From assembly GCF_016107395.1 (NCBI RefSeq), contig NZ_JAAIKO010000039.1, positions 1 through 64,000 on the forward strand: a stretch of DNA of 64,000 bases, given 5' to 3'. Below, piece by piece: positions 1 to 8,543 of the stretch. Under the pieces are notes generated by a model. It was given only the letters and a program-made list of their open reading frames with translations, was not told where the DNA came from and did not search any database. Source of the DNA: Streptomyces fildesensis (GTDB taxonomy: Bacteria > Actinomycetota > Actinomycetes > Streptomycetales > Streptomycetaceae). The position numbers were made by a program, and so were the translations under genes. How positions within the stretch are numbered: position 1 is the first letter of the stretch; each line of letters starts with the position of its first letter.

Positions 1-784
1 TGTCCATGCCGCACAGGTAGCGCAGGATCGTTACGTCCATCTGGTTGTCCGGCAGGCGGCTGACCGCGTCGAACAGCATCAGCGACTCACCGACCTGGGC
101 GAAGCGGGCCGTGGGGTCCACGGCCCGGTCCTGGGCGACGGTGGCGAAGGCGGCGGCGGCCAGCAGCGGGTGGTTGTCGATGTGCGGGGTGCGCGCCATG
201 ACCCGGGCCCGCAGGAGCCTCCAGGCGAACCGCTGGACGTTCGAGCTCCCCAGTGCCTCGTCCCAGCACAGCCACAGGATGTCGAAGGTCTCCAGGACCA
301 CACAGGCGGCCCGCTCGTCGGTGAGCAGGAGCGCCTTGGCGTAGGAGGTGTAGGGGGCCTGGTGGGTGTCGGTGAAGCCCTGGTGGTCCAGCGGCCGGAC
401 GTCGGGCCGTTTGGACGGCGGGACCTCCGCTATGCAGCCGTCTATCCAGTCCTTCTTCTTCTGCGCCTCGCGCGCCGCCGCGACCCACAGGCGCCGCATC
501 GGACGGGCCGGTATGCCCAGCACCCGGATCACGCTGTAGGTGATCTCCCACCGCGGGTACCGGCCGGCGCCGCGCAGCAGTTCCGAGATCCGCGTCTTGG
601 AGTACCCCGAGCGCTCCACCAGGTCGTCGAGCGTCAAGCCGCTGGTGAAGAGCCGGGTACGCACCGGCTCGAGCCAGGCGCGGTGGGAGGTGCCGGCCTG
701 GTCGGTGATCGGTTCCGGCTTCCGGCCCCGCCGGATGGGAGGCTCCCCCTCGGTCTGCTCGGGCGGAATCGCATGGGGGCTCAC
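1..784 (-). CDS. Partial XRE-type regulator with sigma-region-4-like C-terminus (3' end outside window)
   Basis: The frame opens with GTG (VSPHAIPP) and runs off the left edge after about 261 residues. A basic stretch (RRGRKPE, about 18-24) is followed by a helix-turn-helix at about 51-70 (LTLDDLVERSGYSKTRISEL), typical of XRE-like domains. The middle is alpha-helical. The last visible residues (AVSRLPDNQMDVTILRYL) resemble the start of a sigma-70 region-4 recognition domain. This is therefore probably a DNA-binding regulator combining two HTH types, as in some actinobacterial proteins; that is inference because the end is missing. The start overlaps the upstream gene's stop (GTGA, 781-784), so the two are probably translationally coupled. 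No strong Shine-Dalgarno precedes the GTG, which fits coupling. Confidence 0.75.
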   Translation of the reverse strand, partial: MSPHAIPPEQTEGEPPIRRGRKPEPITDQAGTSHRAWLEPVRTRLFTSGLTLDDLVERSGYSKTRISELLRGAGRYPRWEITYSVIRVLGIPARPMRRLWVAAAREAQKKKDWIDGCIAEVPPSKRPDVRPLDHQGFTDTHQAPYTSYAKALLLTDERAACVVLETFDILWLCWDEALGSSNVQRFAWRLLRARVMARTPHIDNHPLLAAAAFATVAQDRAVDPTARFAQVGESLMLFDAVSRLPDNQMDVTILRYLCGMD

Positions 785-1002
785 CGGGCGGCACCTTCGT
801 CCGGCCCCGCGACGGGCCCGGCCCCCGCGGCGGTGGATTCGGGCTTCCCGCAGGCGGACGCATGGACGACCTGCTGCACCAGCAACGCGAGCGAGGGCAC
901 TAACGCGGCCACCGCGGTCAGCTGCCCGAGCGCGGCCATGACCGCACTCCATGAGAAGACCGACACCAACACGATGACGGTCAACACCTGCTTACTGGAC
1001 AT
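781..1002 (-). CDS. Small membrane protein, unknown function
   Basis: This encodes 73 residues beginning MSSKQVLTVIVLVSVFSW. One long or two short hydrophobic segments cover about residues 5-47, and a hydrophilic Gly/Ala/Pro tail follows. GGAAAGG lies about 7 nt before the ATG and favours this start over two upstream ATGs in the same frame. The stop overlaps the GTG start of the HTH regulator (GTGA), so the pair forms a small operon. This arrangement is common in actinomycetes. I do not recognise the family and assign no function beyond probable membrane location. Confidence 0.65.
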   Translation of the reverse strand: MSSKQVLTVIVLVSVFSWSAVMAALGQLTAVAALVPSLALLVQQVVHASACGKPESTAAGAGPVAGPDEGAAR

Positions 1003-1609
1003 CGAGACCTTTCCCATTCCGACGACGAGGGGCATCCGGAAGGCCTCTTCGCGGCGGTGCTGACGCGCCGTCGAGGAGCCGGGACGCCAGCATGGTGGGA
1101 AGACCACCCGCTACGCCATGTGATCATGGGATCAGGGAACAATGACCGGGGATCCCCAGGCCGCTCACCACCGCTCGCCTCCAAGGCAGCAGGACATGAT
1201 GCCGAGTTGAGCACTCTTCCAGGCGAACTTCCCTCATCCGCCTGCGCGGGCGGCGCCGATGACCGCCAAATGGGAGACCGGACGCCTTTGGCGTCGGACC
1301 TTCCCTCCGGAAGGCCGTGCCGTCCCCGTGCTGAGCGACAAAGGGGGGCGCACACACCGCTCCCGCCTGTTCCCTCGCCGGCGGGAGCGGTTCCGGTTCC
1401 GAGCCCGCCACGACCCGACAGTTGCGGCTGCGGTTGCGGCTCCCCGCATGATCCGAACGGGTGAGTCACCTCGCCGAAGTATCGTGGCCAGGTGCGGGCA
1501 GCTGCTCGGGCGTGCCGCCGCCCGCACGGACCGGACCCATCCGCAGGCCGGTCAGATCCGAATAGGGAGTGCGGGGGTATCCGTCCCGCGCCCCGATCAG
1601 GAGGTTCAT
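1003..1609. other. Intergenic region without a recognisable gene
   Basis: This 600-bp stretch lies between the divergent small membrane protein gene and the hydrolase gene. Short open frames exist on both strands, but none has a convincing ribosome binding site, codon bias or family resemblance. It should contain the promoters of both flanking genes. I see no clear -10/-35 pair or operator. Confidence 0.5.
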
Positions 1610-2365
1610 GTGGCACCAGCACCGCCGTCGGCAGCGGTCCTCATCCTGCACGGCGGTCGCGAAACGGGGCTCAAGCCACCCCCGCCCGGCCTGCTCAATC
1701 TGCCCGCCGTACGGATGCGCCCGTTCGTCCGGCACCTCGCACGGGCCACCCGCGATCCGGGCGGCGACAACGGAGGACCGGTACTGATCCGCAGCACGCC
1801 GTACACCCACCGTGGCTGGAACGGCGCCCGCGAGGACCCCCTCCACGATGCCGTGCGCGCCCTCGACGCCCTCCAGGACGAGACCGGAGGGATCCCGGTG
1901 GTGCTCCTGGGCCACTCCATGGGCGGCCGCGCCGCCCTCCGCGCCGCCGGTCATCCCCTGGTCACCGGAGTGGTCGGCCTCGCCCCGTGGTGCCCGCCAG
2001 GCGATCCATTCACCCAGCTCGCGGGCCGCGACACGGTCCTGATCCACAGCAGCCGTGACCGGATAACCAGCCCCCAGGCCACCCGGTCCCTCACCACCCG
2101 GGCCCGCCAGGCAGGAGCCCGCACCTGCTTCATCACGATCCGGGACAGCGACCACGCGATGCTGCGACGCGCCCCGTCATGGCACCGCCTGGCGACCACC
2201 CTGGTCACCGGTCTCCTCGGTCTCACACCCCTGCCGGCCGATGTCACGGAGGCCCTGACCCTGCCCGCGGACGCCGAGGCCACGGACGGCACCCTGGACC
2301 TGGACCAGCTGCGCGCCGCGGCAGAACCCGACGCCTCGGGCGCCGCCTCCGCCGCGCGGGCCTGA
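1610..2365 (+). CDS. Alpha/beta hydrolase
   Basis: This 251-residue protein has the alpha/beta-hydrolase layout. It shows an oxyanion-hole LHGG (about 14-17), a nucleophile elbow GHSMGG (Ser about 103), a probable acid at Asp150 (HSSRDRI) and a catalytic His at about 182 (DSDHAML). I chose the GTG at 1610 because CAGGAGG precedes it at ideal spacing; longer in-frame extensions start in non-coding-like sequence. The substrate cannot be inferred, and an esterase, lipase or thioesterase role is equally possible. The C-terminal ~40 residues are Ala/Asp-rich beyond the core fold. It stands alone, transcribed away from the regulator pair. Confidence 0.85.
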   Translation: MAPAPPSAAVLILHGGRETGLKPPPPGLLNLPAVRMRPFVRHLARATRDPGGDNGGPVLIRSTPYTHRGWNGAREDPLHDAVRALDALQDETGGIPVVLLGHSMGGRAALRAAGHPLVTGVVGLAPWCPPGDPFTQLAGRDTVLIHSSRDRITSPQATRSLTTRARQAGARTCFITIRDSDHAMLRRAPSWHRLATTLVTGLLGLTPLPADVTEALTLPADAEATDGTLDLDQLRAAAEPDASGAASAARA

Positions 2366-2421
2366 TAGGGTCGGCACGCGCGGCCGTTCCGATGGCAGAT
2401 CTCCAGGCCCGCGGCCGGGCA

Positions 2422-2840
2422 TCAGCCGATCTGGCCGGTGTCCTTCAAGGTGCCCCACCCGTGCCAGCGGTCGATCTCGATCCATGCGCTGAATCGGCGG
2501 CGGTCCCGCCGGGGGTAGGGCTTGCCGAGGTACTGCTGGGACAACCGGTCGATGTCGACCAGGTCCTTGTCCTCGCGCAGTTCGGCGACGCGGCCGATGA
2601 TGCTGATGTGGGTGTACCAGTTGCTCTCGTCGAGCACGGTGATCGTCACCCGCGGATCGTTGCGCACATGCTCCAGCCGTTTGCGGCCTCATCCATGTTG
2701 ACCAGTACCCGGCCGTCGTACCAGAGCTACCAGGTGGCCGTGGACACGGGCTGGCCGTCCGACCGCAGAGTCGTGACGACGGCCGAATTGGCCTTCGTCA
2801 ACATCGCGACTGCATCGTCGGGAAGCGGCGGTTTCGACAT
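2422..2840 (-). pseudogene. Broken PPOX-class (F420/FMN split-barrel) oxidoreductase
   Basis: Conceptual translation from ATG at 2840 gives MSKPPLPDDAVAMLTK, then STATW followed by a TAG stop (2727-2729) where the family has Tyr. Reading resumes as LWYDGRVLVNMDEAA. A one-base loss near 2680-2684 then shifts the frame into RLEHVRNDPRVTITVLDESNWYTH and the rest to 2422. Corrected for both lesions, this would be a full ~139-residue pyridoxamine-phosphate-oxidase-like, probably F420-binding protein ending in ELREDKD and HGWGTLKDTGQ motifs. Only an 81-residue C-terminal frame remains open (2422-2667). The intact family catalyses F420- or FMN-linked redox reactions. Confidence 0.8.
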
Positions 2841-2987
2841 CGGACACCCTCCGTCACGCCTTGCTCATTGGACCGGGCTGTTTCCCGCTCGCAGGACTTG
2901 AGTTTTCTCCATTGCGTGACGCCGCGCCACCGCACCGGACGGGCGGCGGGGTTGCCTGCGTCGCGCCTGGCCACACGGGGAGCGGCC

Positions 2988-3023
2988 GCCGTACGGGACG
3001 AAGCAGCCGTACGGGACGAAGCA
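2988..3023 (+). repeat. Tandem direct repeat, two copies of 18 bp
   Basis: The unit GCCGTACGGGACGAAGCA occurs twice without a gap (2988-3005 and 3006-3023) in the 309-bp space between the broken PPOX gene and the aldo/keto reductase gene. No protein is predicted across it. It could be a regulator half-site pair or simple slippage. The rest of this intergenic region shows no recognisable gene. Confidence 0.7.
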
Positions 3024-3149
3024 GCCGCCGAGCGCTACAGCCGCCCGGGTGTTCTCCCCGGACCGACAGGAACGTACGTCGCGCAACGGACTGCGATCAT
3101 GATGATCACCCGCTGGCGACAGGCCTTCGTGGCCGACAAGGAGCAGACG

Positions 3150-3983
3150 ATGGCACAGGCTCGGACCGTGACGTTTCCCTCCGGCGTCCGGGTGCCCGCC
3201 CTCGGGCAGGGCACGTGGCGCATGGGGGACGATCCCGCACGGCGTGCCGAGGAGATCGCCGCCCTCCGGCGGGGCCTCGACCTCGGGCTGACGGTGATCG
3301 ACACGGCGGAGATGTACGGAAGCGGCGCCGCCGAGGAATTGGTCGGCGAGGCGATTCGCGGCCGAAGGGACGAGGCCTTCCTCGTCAGCAAGGTGTTGCC
3401 GTCCCATGCCGACAGAAAGGGCACGGTCGACGCCTGCCATGCGAGCCTGCGCCGTCTGGGGACGGACAGAATCGATCTCTACCTGCTGCACTGGCGGGGC
3501 GGCATCCCGCTCCACGAGACCGTCGAAGCCCTGGAATCACTGGTCTTGGAAGGCAGCATCGGCGCCTGGGGTGTGAGCAACCTGGACGTCGACGACCTCA
3601 CGGAGCTGCCCGACGGCGCCCTGCCGCAGACCGATCAGGTGCTCTACAACCTCTCCCGGCGCGGCCCGGAGTTCGATCTGTTCCCCTACTGCCGGGAACG
3701 CTCCATCCCGATCATCGCCTACTCCCCCGTGGAACAGGGCCGTCTACTGGGCCACAAGGCCCTGCAAACCGTCGCCGCCGCCCATGGAAAGTCCCCGGTC
3801 CAGGTGGCGCTGGCCTGGGTGCTGCGCGAGGACGACGTCATCGCCATCCCCAAGGCCTCCACCGCCGCCCACGTCGAGGAGAACCACGCGTCCCTCGACC
3901 TCCACCTGACGGACGACGACCTCCGCACCCTCGACAAGGCCTTCCCGCCCCCAGCGCGCGAACAGCCCCTCGAGATGCTGTGA
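3150..3983 (+). CDS. Aldo/keto reductase
   Basis: This 277-residue cytosolic NAD(P)H-dependent carbonyl reductase has the standard AKR catalytic tetrad: Asp51 and Tyr56 (IDTAEMYG), Lys81 (LVSKVLP) and His114 (YLLHWRG). Further family landmarks are LGQGTWRMG near the N-terminus, WGVSN, IAYSPVEQG and a C-terminal AIPKAS cofactor-binding segment. AAGGAG lies just before the ATG at 3150; an upstream in-frame extension crosses the tandem repeat and lacks coding character. The length is normal for the bacterial branch that includes YeaE/DkgB-like enzymes. The substrate is unknown. It is a single-gene unit. Confidence 0.92.
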   Translation: MAQARTVTFPSGVRVPALGQGTWRMGDDPARRAEEIAALRRGLDLGLTVIDTAEMYGSGAAEELVGEAIRGRRDEAFLVSKVLPSHADRKGTVDACHASLRRLGTDRIDLYLLHWRGGIPLHETVEALESLVLEGSIGAWGVSNLDVDDLTELPDGALPQTDQVLYNLSRRGPEFDLFPYCRERSIPIIAYSPVEQGRLLGHKALQTVAAAHGKSPVQVALAWVLREDDVIAIPKASTAAHVEENHASLDLHLTDDDLRTLDKAFPPPAREQPLEML

Positions 3984-4277
3984 CCCGCGCGGCTCCCTCG
4001 CGCCGGATGGCCAACCGTCCACCGGTCGACTCCGCCAAAGCCTGGCACTCCCCCGCAGACCAACCCACTGTGCACCGATCGCTCGCAGCAATGCGGCTTG
4101 CCCTGCCTTAAGGGCGAGTTGCTGTTGCTGGGCTTTCGAAGGGGGAGGGCCTGGCGTAAATCGGCGGGGGTCGTCATCATGGGGAACGAGGGAACACCCC
4201 GGGGGGCCGACGACGCGGACCGTCGAATCCGGGCCGGCGCCTCAGCGCCAGGGGGTCCCGGAGAACGGATCCCTCCC

Positions 4278-4463
4278 ATGGACCTGATCCTCCTCACCGT
4301 AGACGGCCTCCTCGGCGTCCTCGCCTCCGCGCTCGCCCTGTCAGGGGAGATTGTTCGCGCACGACAGCGCGCAGCGACAGACCTGCGGCCCAACCGCCCT
4401 CAGGGATACGTTCAACTCCCGCCGGCCTGCGACTGCGACTGCGCCAGGCGGGATCAGTACTGA
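4278..4463 (+). CDS. Small hypothetical membrane-anchored protein (weak)
   Basis: A 61-codon frame begins MDLILLTVDGLLGVLASALAL, a plausible single transmembrane helix, followed by a basic stretch and a Cys-containing tail (ACDCDCARRDQY). GGAG lies about 13 nt upstream, longer than ideal. I do not recognise a family. It sits just before a decayed repeat-protein fragment in another frame, so it may be part of the same degraded locus rather than a functional gene. Confidence 0.3.
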   Translation: MDLILLTVDGLLGVLASALALSGEIVRARQRAATDLRPNRPQGYVQLPPACDCDCARRDQY

Positions 4464-4469
4464 CTCCAG

Positions 4470-4692
4470 CGGACGACACCACCGGGTTTCCGGCGATCTC
4501 ATTGCGCGGCTCGCCACACACGAAGACCTCGATGTGCGAGTCGCCGTCTCCGCCCGCCCGGGACTCTCGGAACGAGAGCGCGCCGCGATCGACTGGACGG
4601 TTGGTCCCGAGAACCGGCTGGGCATCCTGCGGTGGCTGCCGGGGCTTCCCCGTCAGCCGGATGCTGCCGCTACGGCCGTCCCGTACCGGTGA
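4470..4692 (+). pseudogene. Fragment of a leucine-rich-variant/HEAT-like repeat protein
   Basis: The frame reads DLIARLATHEDLDVRVAVSA, then RPGLSERERAAIDWTVGPEN and RLGILRWL. From memory, this pattern matches the last repeats of actinobacterial LRV/HEAT-type proteins (DVRxAVAxxPxLxExxRAAIDxxVGPxxRL). No start codon with a ribosome binding site serves a full protein; the upstream part is non-repetitive and in poor codon context. It converges on the HEAT-repeat gene at 4670, overlapping it by about 20 bp. I read it as the 3' remnant of a deleted gene. Confidence 0.45.
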
Positions 4693-6253
4693 GAAGGAAG
4701 CGGATGATCCTGACGTCCTCGTCGTCGCCGGAGGTGGCCGCGTCGTGCAGCAGGCCGAGAAGGCTCTGTCGCTGCTCGTCCGTGGGCCGGCTGTGGGCTG
4801 CTGCGGCCGAGGTGGCCCAGGCTCGGACGTCGCGGTGTGCTGCGGCAGCCAGGGCGGGGTCGGCGTCGTGGAGCAGCCGCAGGTTCAATTCCAGCCGGTC
4901 CCAGGTGCCTGCGGCCCGGATGATCCGGGCTGCCTGAGCCCGGAGCGGGGCCGGGCGCCCAGGGGCGAGCAGGTCGTTGAGACGCTGCCGGGGGACGGTG
5001 GCGGCCGCCGCCTCCAACAGGGTGGCGGCGGTCCGCTGGACTCGGGCGGCAGGGTCGCGGTCCATGACGGCGAGGAGTTCCGCGGCGGTGACCGCGGGGG
5101 GCCGCATCGTGCCGAGCACGCGGAGAACGGCCGCGCGTACGCCCGGGCACTGATGGGTCAGCTGCGGGCGCAAGAGATCGGCGGCCTGGGGGCCGGTGAC
5201 GTCACCGCATTCCGCCAGGCCGGCGATAGCGCCGGGCGTGATCTCACCGGCCGGGCGGGCAAGGCGGGCACGGCAGGCAGGCGCGGGGTCCTGGCCGTGG
5301 CTGCGCAGAACCCAGCGCGCGATCTCACGCACCTGCCTGGAGCGGTCCGCGGTGAACGGTTCGGCCAGGTCGGGGCGCTGGGCCCGGCGCAGCACGGTGA
5401 CGGCGACGGCCCGCACCGCCGACACCCGGGAGGCGAGCAATCGGCGAAGCACGGTCTCTGCCTGCGCGGTGGCCGGCGTATCGGGCCCGGGCGGGACGAA
5501 AGAGCGGAGGAGTTGTTCGGCCGCGTGCCGGGCCACGACGGCATCTGGGTCGGAGCCGGCAAGCGCCAGCAGCTGCGCCGTCTCGCACCGGTCGAGGTCG
5601 ACCGCCGCGCTCAGGGCGCGCCGACGAACCCGGTGATCGGGATCCGTGAGCAGTCCACTCCACACCTCCGGGGCCGCGCCGGCAAGGCAGGCGGCCACGA
5701 TACGAACGGCGTCCTCACCTCGCTGACGCCCCTCGCACGACCACGCCATGACCGCCGCTTGAACGAGCTCAGCAGGCCCGGAGCTCGCCAGCACGTCGGT
5801 GAGCGCCGCCTGGGCGGCGACCCGCACCGGCGCGGCCCAGTCCGAGCAGCGCAACACCAGCAGTGGGATCAGAGCGCGCGCCCCGAGCGGGAGAGTTTCC
5901 TGGGCGAGGGCACGCTGGCGGGTGCGACCGTCGGCGGCGCAGACCGCCAGCGCCCAGTCCCAGGCCGGAGACAGCTCCTGACTATCCGGCGCCGTCGAGC
6001 CCGTGGACGGAGCCGTGGATGCCAGCGCGGTGGCGCCCAGCAGCGACCGACGGACATGGCGTGCGTGCTCGTCGAAGGCACTCCACCAGTGTGGTCCCGT
6101 CGCACGGAACTCGGCGCTGTCGGCCAACTCGTGCAGGACTCGGATCAGTTCGGCACCGCGATGCGCCAAGGGGTAGTGCAGCTCGTTGAGCAGGAGCAGC
6201 GCCGCCGCAGATCGCGTGATGGTTTGGGCGTCGGCATCGGCTTCGGCAGTCAT
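4670..6253 (-). CDS. HEAT-repeat protein
   Basis: This is a 527-residue, Ala/Leu/Arg-rich, all-helical protein. It is built of repeated units such as DPDHRVRRRALSAAVDLDRC, SRVSAVRAVAVTVLRRAQRP and HQCPGVRAAVLRVLGTMRPP. These carry the Val-Arg ladder of HEAT/PBS-lyase-like repeats from about residue 130 to the C-terminus. I chose the ATG at 6253 because GGAG precedes it; a 14-residue upstream extension lacks a site. HEAT proteins are protein-interaction scaffolds. No catalytic motif is visible, so the partner is unknown. There is no obvious operon partner, and the region beyond its 3' end holds a remnant of a related repeat protein. Confidence 0.8.
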   Translation of the reverse strand: MTAEADADAQTITRSAAALLLLNELHYPLAHRGAELIRVLHELADSAEFRATGPHWWSAFDEHARHVRRSLLGATALASTAPSTGSTAPDSQELSPAWDWALAVCAADGRTRQRALAQETLPLGARALIPLLVLRCSDWAAPVRVAAQAALTDVLASSGPAELVQAAVMAWSCEGRQRGEDAVRIVAACLAGAAPEVWSGLLTDPDHRVRRRALSAAVDLDRCETAQLLALAGSDPDAVVARHAAEQLLRSFVPPGPDTPATAQAETVLRRLLASRVSAVRAVAVTVLRRAQRPDLAEPFTADRSRQVREIARWVLRSHGQDPAPACRARLARPAGEITPGAIAGLAECGDVTGPQAADLLRPQLTHQCPGVRAAVLRVLGTMRPPAVTAAELLAVMDRDPAARVQRTAATLLEAAAATVPRQRLNDLLAPGRPAPLRAQAARIIRAAGTWDRLELNLRLLHDADPALAAAAHRDVRAWATSAAAAHSRPTDEQRQSLLGLLHDAATSGDDEDVRIIRFLLTGTGRP

Positions 6254-6388
6254 CGGGGCGTCTCCTCGCAGCGGCACACCGAGGGTCGGCGACACGGTGG
6301 CGACCCGACCGTAGCGCGCTCCGGCGTGACCTGACCAGCGCTTTTGTCCGGGCTTCAGCTCTTCAACAGAGCCCTTTGACGCGCCACT

Positions 6389-7102
6389 TCAGCCGAGCAG
6401 TCGGCAATCCAGTGCCCGCTCGCCGGCTCCGTCTTCCCCGTCGGGCTCTACCCGGTACAGGTTGGCCCCCGCAGTCCGGGTCACCACCTCTGTCAGGAGA
6501 CCGTCGGTGAAGAGAGCACCCACGCCGTCCTCCAGCGCCCACCCGGCAGGCAGCGCGCCGACTGCCACGGCTGCACGGTAGGAGGGACGGCGGCCCGGTT
6601 CGCTGTCATAGTGCGGGCATACCGAGCCGGGCAGCAGGCCCAACCCGTCCGGCAGGAACGTCAGGGGCCCGAAGGAGTCGGTGTGCGAGCCCTCGGCCCA
6701 GCAGTTGGCGCCGGCGCTGATACCGCACAGAAGCGTCCCGCGGCCGTAGGCCTCACGCAGCAGCCGGTCCACCCCGTGTGCGCGCCAGACCGCCAGGAGA
6801 TTCGCGGTGTTGCCGCCGCCGACGTACACGACGTCTTGAGCGAGCAGGAAGGTTCGCAGAGCGTCGTCGTCGAGCTCACGCTGGAACAACGGCAGGACGG
6901 AGGGTTCGCACGAGCGTGACCGGAACGCGTCGAGAAAGCGCTCGATGTAGGCGGAGGCGTCCCCGCTGGCCGTGGGGACGAAGCACACCTGTGGCCGAGG
7001 GGTACGCGCGTGGCTCAGCACCCAGTCGTCCAACAGCCCGTCGTCGTCGGTGGAGAAGCCGCCCCCGAGGAGGGCCAGACGGCGAGCGGGGACGACGGCC
7101 AC
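6389..7102 (-). CDS. pepE: Peptidase E (S51 family), probable alpha-aspartyl dipeptidase
   Basis: This 237-residue protein matches the PepE/cyanophycinase fold. It has LLGGGFSTDD near the N-terminus, VGGGNT (94-99), the catalytic nucleophile in GISAGAN (Ser about 129), and CPHYDSE (162-168) supplying conserved His/Asp residues. Family members cleave Asp-X dipeptides in the cytoplasm. The start is GTG with GAGGAG about 8 nt upstream. Its length is normal. It lies 66 bp downstream of the EEP-family gene in the same direction and may be co-transcribed with it, but nothing links their functions. Confidence 0.85.
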   Translation of the reverse strand: MAVVPARRLALLGGGFSTDDDGLLDDWVLSHARTPRPQVCFVPTASGDASAYIERFLDAFRSRSCEPSVLPLFQRELDDDALRTFLLAQDVVYVGGGNTANLLAVWRAHGVDRLLREAYGRGTLLCGISAGANCWAEGSHTDSFGPLTFLPDGLGLLPGSVCPHYDSEPGRRPSYRAAVAVGALPAGWALEDGVGALFTDGLLTEVVTRTAGANLYRVEPDGEDGAGERALDCRLLG

Positions 7103-7167
7103 GGAAGCTACTCCTCAGCAGACGGACAGGCGGGAGAGCAAGTGCCGCGAACGGGCATGCTCGGCGA

Positions 7168-8205
7168 TCAGGGGGCGAGCTTAATGCCGGCGGTGATTGG
7201 GAGATGGTCGCTGCCCGTGGCGGGCAGGGTACGGACGTCGGTGACGGTCGCCGAGCGGGTCATGATCTGGTCGATCCGGGAAACGGGGAAGGCAGCAGGC
7301 CAGCTGAAGGCGAAGTCCCGGGGCGGCAGATTCATGTGCGCCGTGAGTGGGGCCAACCCGCGATCGTCCACCGTTGCGTTGAGGTCACCCAGCAGGATCA
7401 CCGTGTTCAGCTTCTCGGCGGCGAGGGCCACGCCCAGCAGCTCGGCGCTTTCGTCCCGATAGGCGGAATCGAAGCCGTTCAGCCGGACGCGGACCGACGG
7501 CAGATGGGCGACGTAGACCGCGATCTCGCCCCACGGCGTCCGCACGCTGGACCGCAGCCCCCGGCTCCAGCTCGCGTCGATCCCCTTCGGTTTGATGTCC
7601 AACACGCGCACGTCCGTCAGCGGGTACTTCGACCAGAGACCGACGCTGCCTTGGACTGCGTGATAGGCGTATGCGGATGCCAGTGCGCTCTCGTAGCGCG
7701 GCAGCGCGGCGGGTGTCAGCTCTTCCAGGGCGATGAGTTCCGGCCGGGCGTCCGTCAGAGCTTTCGCGGTGCCGGCCGGATCGGCGTTCTCGTCGCTGAC
7801 GTTGTGCTGGAGCACCGTCATGTCGTGTGCGCCGCGCACCCCGGGAAGGAACGGCCCGCCGAACAGCTGTGCCCAGACGGCAATGGGGAGCGACAGGGCC
7901 ACCAGCGCGGTCGCGGAGCGGCGCAGCAGGGCCAGGAGAAGCAGTATCGGGACGGCCAGGCCGAGCCAGGGCAGGAACGCCTCCAACAGACTTCCCAGGT
8001 GGCCGATGGTGTTGGGGACGGCGGCATGGAAGGCCATCAGCCCGGAGACCAGCACGGCAAGCGCTGCGAGAACCCGTCCACGCGCCCAGGAGGACCGGCC
8101 CTTGGCATCCTTGTCCCATCGCCACCACCCGGGCCCCACGGTCTGCGATTTCGACGCCACGCTGCCCTTTGCCCGCCTGGTCAGCCAGTGTTTGCCGTCC
8201 GTCAT
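7168..8205 (-). CDS. Membrane-anchored endonuclease/exonuclease/phosphatase family protein
   Basis: This is a 345-residue protein. An N-terminal cytosolic tail and about three transmembrane helices (44-62, 70-94, 97-115) precede an extracellular EEP (DNase I-like) domain. The metal and catalytic motifs are QHNVSDEN (Asn135), ALEEL (Glu161), AHLPS, LLGDLNAT and, near the C-terminus, GSDHLPI. This matches the Streptomyces family of membrane-tethered EEP proteins that hydrolyse phosphodiesters or phospholipids. The exact substrate is unknown. The ATG at 8205 follows AGGATG at suitable spacing; an upstream extension is less likely. The end MKLAP-like tail is short. Confidence 0.85.
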   Translation of the reverse strand: MTDGKHWLTRRAKGSVASKSQTVGPGWWRWDKDAKGRSSWARGRVLAALAVLVSGLMAFHAAVPNTIGHLGSLLEAFLPWLGLAVPILLLLALLRRSATALVALSLPIAVWAQLFGGPFLPGVRGAHDMTVLQHNVSDENADPAGTAKALTDARPELIALEELTPAALPRYESALASAYAYHAVQGSVGLWSKYPLTDVRVLDIKPKGIDASWSRGLRSSVRTPWGEIAVYVAHLPSVRVRLNGFDSAYRDESAELLGVALAAEKLNTVILLGDLNATVDDRGLAPLTAHMNLPPRDFAFSWPAAFPVSRIDQIMTRSATVTDVRTLPATGSDHLPITAGIKLAP

Positions 8206-8543
8206 GTGCACATCCTGCTCAACCGGTGGAATACGGGTTCGTGGGCCCCTGGGCTCACTGGTCCGGACTCTCCTCAACTACGTCCGGTTCCGACGGCCCG
8301 CGGAGCCGGGAAGTCCCAGGACTGCGCGCGCGAGCACCCCGTGCCACGGACGAGTGACGTCGTCGGCTTCCGAGAGCAGCCGGGCGCGCGCTTCGGGATC
8401 ATGGTTGGGCTGATCACGACGAAGCTCGCCGGTAGATGTCGGAAACGACGGAAGGAAGGCCCAGATGCACGAGGTCCGCCTTTGACCACGATGAATACAA
8501 CAGACCGAATCCCGTCCGCTTTCCGCTTGACCGGACCAGGACT
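8206..8543. other. Divergent intergenic region, no gene recognised
   Basis: This 338-bp region lies between the EEP gene and the monooxygenase gene, which diverge. It includes a possible ATG at 8436 in frame with the monooxygenase, but that extension has low third-position G/C and no ribosome binding site, so I treat it as leader. I see no operator. Confidence 0.5.

Noticed and set aside
4502..6334. Long open frame on the plus strand opposite the HEAT-repeat gene
   Set aside because: It is a GC-skew shadow: no family pattern, Gly/Arg-rich composition and no ribosome binding site, while the minus strand has clear HEAT repeats.
8436..8543. N-terminal extension of the Baeyer-Villiger monooxygenase from ATG 8436
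   Set aside because: Third codon positions are not GC-biased and there is no SD; the Rossmann motif begins soon after GTG 8544 as expected.
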